Assembly: GCA_910584965.1 (NCBI GenBank)
Contig: CAJUDZ010000003.1
Span: forward strand, 1 to 64,000
Length of the DNA: 64,000 nucleotides
Direction of reading: 5' to 3'
Source: an uncultured Lachnospiraceae bacterium
GTDB taxonomy: Bacteria; Bacillota; Clostridia; Lachnospirales; Lachnospiraceae
This document shows positions 60,437 through 64,000 of this stretch, piece after piece (position 1 is the first letter of the stretch; each line of letters starts with the position of its first letter). Under the pieces are notes generated by a model, which did no database searches, had not been told where the DNA came from, and worked only from the letters and a program-made list of their open reading frames with translations. A program made the position numbers and the translations under genes.

Positions 60437-63076
60437 ATGCTAATAGTGAAAAAAATCACAATGGAATATCTGGAACGGCCGGTGGGGCTCGGCGGACTTC
60501 CCTGGTTTGGCTGGGTGCTGGAAAGCGACAGAAAGAATGTGGTGCAGAAGGCTTATCAGCTTCAGATAGCAGAAGATGCGCAGTTTGCGAAACTGATTTA
60601 TGACAGCGGCCTTGTGGAAAGCGCGGAGTCCGTTCACGTAAAAGTTCCGGAGGAAACGGAAATCCGCTCCTGTACGGAATACTTTGTGCGGGTGCGCGTA
60701 AGCGACGGAGCGGAAGAGAGCCCTTACAGTGAGGTGTCATCCTTTGTGACGGCGATTCTGAACCGGGATGAGTGGCAGGCGGAGTTTATTACCGGAGAAG
60801 CGGAGGAGGACAGCGGGAAATCGGGAAGTACCTGCCTGCGGAACCGGATTTTTATAAACGGCGAAGTGGCGTCTGCCTTTGTGTGTGCCACGGCGCTTGG
60901 CCTGTATCGTTTTTTCATAAACGGCCAAAAGGCGGGAGAGGATGAAATGACGCCCGGCTGGACTTCGTATCATAAACATTTGTGTTATCAGACGTATGAT
61001 GTGACGGCGCTTTTGAAACAGGGGGAAAATGATCTGGAAGCCATGCTGGGCGCCGGCTGGTACAAGGGAAAGATGGGATTTCTGCTCCTTCGGAATAATT
61101 ATGGGACACGGACGGCCTTCCTGATGCAGATGACGGTGCGGTATCGGGACGGACGGGAGGAGATTTTCGGAACGGATGAAAGCTGGCAGGGAAGGCCGGG
61201 GCCGATTACCTTTTCGGAAATCTATGACGGGGAACATTATGATGCCAGACTGGAAGAAAGGGATCCGGAACAGGACTTTCAGAAAGTGTGCATGATTCCT
61301 TTTTCCAAAGACGCGCTGACGGCCCAGGCGGGCGGTAAAGTACGGAAAATGGAGCGTCTGGAAGCCCGGGAAGTCATCGTGACACCGAAAGGAGAAACGG
61401 TTATTGATTTCGGACAGAATATGACCGGATGGGTCAATTTTCGCGTGAAAGCGGAGAGGAACAGCGAAATTGTTCTGAAATGTTTTGAAACGCTGGATGC
61501 CGGGGGGAATGTATATACAGCGAATTTGCGTTCTGCCGGACAGGAAATACGCTATATCTGTAAAGGCGGAAAAGAGGAATACCACCCGCATTTTACTTTT
61601 ATGGGCTTCCGTTATGTACAGGTACTGCAATGGCCGGGACAGGTGAAGAAAGAGGATTTTGCGGCATTTGCCCTGTATTCCCGGATGGAGCAGACAGGAA
61701 CGTTCCGGTGTTCGGACCCGCTTGTAAACCGGTTACAGCAGAATATCCTCTGGGGATTAAAAGGAAATTTTCTGGATATACCGACGGACTGTCCTCAGCG
61801 GGACGAAAGGGTAGGCTGGACGGGAGACGCGCAGATTTTCTGCCGGACGGCCTGTTATCTGATGAATACCTATACTTTTTTCCGGAAGTGGCTGAAAGAC
61901 GTGGCGGCGGACCAGACGCCGGAGGGCGGTGTGCCCCATGTGGTGCCGGACATCATCAGCGGTAAAGAAGAAAACGACTGGCTTTTGTCTCAGGGGACGC
62001 ATTCCGCGGCGGCCTGGGCGGATGTGGCGGTGATCAATCCCTGGACGATGTATCTGACTTTCGGTGATCGGACGATTCTGGAAGAACAGTACGACAGCAT
62101 GAAAAAATGGATTGGCTTTATGGAAGAGCATGCCGTGGACCATATATGGAATTACAGGCTTCAATTCGGCGACTGGGTCGCTTTGGATGCGGAAGAGGGA
62201 AGCTATTTCGGCGCGACGCCCAACGACCTGACCTGTACGGCGTATTTCGCATATTCCACAGGGCTTTTTGCGAAAATTGCCGGCGTTCTCGGCAGACAGG
62301 AAGATGCGGCATACTATGGGGCGCTTCGCGAAAAAATCGTGGAAAAGTTCCGGAAGACTTTTTTCCTGGAAGACGGTACAATGACGGCGCAGACACAGAC
62401 GGCGCATATCGTGGCTCTGTATTTCGGCCTGGTACCGGAGGCGTTCCGGGAGCAGACCGCGAAGCGGCTGGTGGAACTTCTGAAAAAAGAAGGCGGACAT
62501 CTGGTAACAGGGTTTGTGGGAACGCCTTATTTCTGTCATGCGCTCAGTGAGAACGGCTATGTGAGAGAGGCCTATGATTTGCTGCTGAAAGATGACTTTC
62601 CGTCCTGGCTTTATCAGGTAAAAATGGGAGCGACGACGGTCTGGGAGCATTGGGACGGCATGAAACCGGACGGGACCATGTGGAGCCCGGATATGAATTC
62701 CTTTAACCATTATGCTTACGGCGCGGTGGGCGACTGGCTTTACCGTGTGGTTCTCGGCATGGAAATCGATGAAAAAGATCCGGGGTATCATCATGCCATG
62801 ATCAGCCCGCAGACAGGAGATGCCTTTGATTTTGCGGAAGGTTCTTACGAGAGCGTGTACGGGACTTTAAAAGTGCGCTGGGAAAAAGGAGAAAACGCGG
62901 ACAGCCGCAGACTGTACATTACGGTTCCGCACAATGCGGCCGCAACGATACGGCTGGAAAAAGGCGCGGAGCAGATCGAGGCCGAAGGGCTTGCATTTGA
63001 AAAAGAACAGGGAATCTATACGGCTCATTGCGGTTCCGGTGAATGGAAAATCGGTTACCGGAAAACGGCTTTATAG
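60437..63076 (+). CDS. GH78 alpha-L-rhamnosidase
   Basis: This 879-residue protein has the multi-domain layout of bacterial GH78 enzymes: an N-terminal beta domain, a sugar-binding-type domain (RFFINGQKAGEDEMTPGWTS), a concanavalin-like domain and an (alpha/alpha)6 barrel with PTDCPQRDERVGWTGDAQ, where Glu457 is a candidate general acid, and VWEHWDGMKPDG. It removes terminal L-rhamnose. No signal peptide is seen, so it acts in the cytoplasm on imported glycosides. AAAGGAG precedes the ATG at 60437. Confidence 0.93.
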   Translation: MLIVKKITMEYLERPVGLGGLPWFGWVLESDRKNVVQKAYQLQIAEDAQFAKLIYDSGLVESAESVHVKVPEETEIRSCTEYFVRVRVSDGAEESPYSEVSSFVTAILNRDEWQAEFITGEAEEDSGKSGSTCLRNRIFINGEVASAFVCATALGLYRFFINGQKAGEDEMTPGWTSYHKHLCYQTYDVTALLKQGENDLEAMLGAGWYKGKMGFLLLRNNYGTRTAFLMQMTVRYRDGREEIFGTDESWQGRPGPITFSEIYDGEHYDARLEERDPEQDFQKVCMIPFSKDALTAQAGGKVRKMERLEAREVIVTPKGETVIDFGQNMTGWVNFRVKAERNSEIVLKCFETLDAGGNVYTANLRSAGQEIRYICKGGKEEYHPHFTFMGFRYVQVLQWPGQVKKEDFAAFALYSRMEQTGTFRCSDPLVNRLQQNILWGLKGNFLDIPTDCPQRDERVGWTGDAQIFCRTACYLMNTYTFFRKWLKDVAADQTPEGGVPHVVPDIISGKEENDWLLSQGTHSAAAWADVAVINPWTMYLTFGDRTILEEQYDSMKKWIGFMEEHAVDHIWNYRLQFGDWVALDAEEGSYFGATPNDLTCTAYFAYSTGLFAKIAGVLGRQEDAAYYGALREKIVEKFRKTFFLEDGTMTAQTQTAHIVALYFGLVPEAFREQTAKRLVELLKKEGGHLVTGFVGTPYFCHALSENGYVREAYDLLLKDDFPSWLYQVKMGATTVWEHWDGMKPDGTMWSPDMNSFNHYAYGAVGDWLYRVVLGMEIDEKDPGYHHAMISPQTGDAFDFAEGSYESVYGTLKVRWEKGENADSRRLYITVPHNAAATIRLEKGAEQIEAEGLAFEKEQGIYTAHCGSGEWKIGYRKTAL

Positions 63077-63128
63077 AGGAATCGCCATAGAAATATGCCG
63101 ATGACGGCAGGCGGAGAGGACATAAACG

Positions 63129-64000
63129 ATGAGATTGAAATCGGGCGGATTTGATTTACAGATAAGTTTTTTTTACGGAAAAAATGAAATATGGATTCCC
63201 ATACCGGAGGAATGCTGTACGGAAAAGGGATGTGAGTTCCGCGCGGAAGATGCGTGGTACAGGGTGGCTTTTGAGCGAAACGGGGCGGATGGAGAGATCG
63301 GGTTTCTGATGGAGTTTCGCGCCTCTTATGATACCCGGATGAAGATGCAGATTGCGCTGACCGGGGAAACGGATTATTTCCATGTGATTCCCTGTAATAT
63401 TTATGGGGACAATCATGCAAAAGAAGTGCGTATCGGGGAGTTTCCGCTATTGACGGAAGCGCATCCTGAGGCGGCGTTCTGTTCCCCGTACTGGGAATTT
63501 CGGGCGGACCGGGCGGCCATGCCGCTGTCTGCGCTTTGCTGCGGCCGGGGAACGGCAGCCGTGTCCATCGAACCCTATGCGGCGGAAAGAGGAAACGACG
63601 GCGGATTCATCAGGAACGGTGTTTTTGCGGCTTTGCCGGACAGCTTCGGCGTGACGCTCGGATATACCAACGATCCGGTAACCTTTTTAAACCGTTCCGT
63701 TCCGGCGGCGGCGTCCGGAAACCGGGGCAGGGAGGCCCGCGCCGAAGGTCGGATTTATACGGCGGCGGGAAAAGGAAGGCCGGGCATCCATGATATTGTA
63801 CGGAAGGAATATGAGAAGATACATGTCAGGGCTTCGTATCGGAAGAGTTTCCGACAGGCGGCGGAGGCGATGCTGGATGCGTTTAGCACGCTGAACTATG
63901 ACCCGAAGGCCGGAGAATATACCAACAGGAAGTGTATGCCGTTTTCCGACAGGGAACTGAAGCCCTGGAGAAACGTGGTGGAAATCGGCTGGACCGGCGG
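63129..64000 (+). CDS. Unrecognised protein, 3' end beyond the window
   Basis: An open frame starts at ATG 63129 behind GGAGAGGAC and continues through the window edge, giving at least 290 residues. It begins MRLKSGGFDLQISFFYGKNE. The first half looks like a beta-rich domain (FHVIPCNIYGDNHAKEVRI); the later part (FRQAAEAMLDAFSTL, PWRNVVEIGWTGG) resembles the entry into an alpha/alpha-barrel of a glycosidase. I do not recognise the family. It follows the rhamnosidase by 52 bases, so a part in glycoside breakdown is plausible. Confidence 0.75.
   Translation, partial: MRLKSGGFDLQISFFYGKNEIWIPIPEECCTEKGCEFRAEDAWYRVAFERNGADGEIGFLMEFRASYDTRMKMQIALTGETDYFHVIPCNIYGDNHAKEVRIGEFPLLTEAHPEAAFCSPYWEFRADRAAMPLSALCCGRGTAAVSIEPYAAERGNDGGFIRNGVFAALPDSFGVTLGYTNDPVTFLNRSVPAAASGNRGREARAEGRIYTAAGKGRPGIHDIVRKEYEKIHVRASYRKSFRQAAEAMLDAFSTLNYDPKAGEYTNRKCMPFSDRELKPWRNVVEIGWTG

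Noticed and set aside
61757..62794. 345-residue minus-strand open frame
   Set aside because: It is antisense to the GH78 gene, whose catalytic motifs are intact.

Overview
The window looks like a chromosomal segment of an anaerobic, spore-forming Gram-positive bacterium of the Clostridia, most likely Lachnospiraceae. The basis is strong AGGAGG-type ribosome binding sites, a stand-alone Spo0A DNA-binding domain, a DUF3048 lipoprotein, an Agr-type quorum-sensing locus with a clostridial-style AgrD, MalF/MalG-type sugar importers without their own ATPase, and many exopolysaccharide genes. The genus cannot be fixed from sequence reading alone.

Layout. 1-531: tRNA-Asn (cut by the window edge), tRNA-Glu and tRNA-Cys, closed by a terminator. 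787-5553: an alpha/beta hydrolase, a DUF3048 lipoprotein, dTDP-rhamnose synthase RmlD, a small PAP2-like membrane protein and an AraC regulator. 5674-5856: an unusually dense array of perfect inverted repeats. 5921-12526: GDP-sugar genes (gmd, fcl, manC) with a polytopic membrane protein and a GH32 hydrolase. 12704-23559: a DeoR-family regulator divergent from a ten-gene catabolic and import operon (racemase-like, FGGY kinase, DUF1537 kinase, class II aldolase/decarboxylase, SIS isomerase, class II FBP-type aldolase, ROK protein, solute-binding lipoprotein, two permeases), probably for a sugar acid or an unusual sugar. 23655-24689: a secreted protein of unknown role and the Spo0A_C-only protein.

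24869-37349: a surface glycan cluster with an initiating polyprenyl-phosphate sugar transferase, a Wzz-like protein fused to a kinase-like tail, an EpsG-like polymerase, eight GT-A or GT-B transferases (24869, 25798, 29140, 31145, 31975, 33402 and 34664, plus 53585 in the later cluster) and a GT-C membrane protein. No flippase is present in the window.

37480-44786: an Agr-like quorum-sensing module: XRE repressor, LytTR response regulator, GHKL sensor kinase, a 53-residue AgrD pro-peptide (40114-40275), AgrB, then two paralogous ABC exporter subunits. The AgrD aligns with staphylococcal AgrD around the ring and predicts a five-residue Cys-Ala-Trp-Tyr-Phe thiolactone. A perfect Spo0A box lies in its promoter region. 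Two large hybrid histidine kinases follow (44911-50149).

50216-60380: a GNAT acetyltransferase divergent from a pseudaminic acid pathway (pseB, pseC, pseG, pseF, pseI) interleaved with a GT2 and a large GT-C-like membrane protein. No canonical PseH is seen. The pseF leader carries an 83-bp element duplicated with a 120-bp period. 60437-64000: a GH78 alpha-L-rhamnosidase and the start of an unrecognised protein that runs off the window. Overall the segment is devoted to making, modifying and trimming surface glycans (fucose, rhamnose and pseudaminic acid chemistry), with a sugar-catabolism operon and a peptide quorum-sensing system inserted between the glycan blocks.
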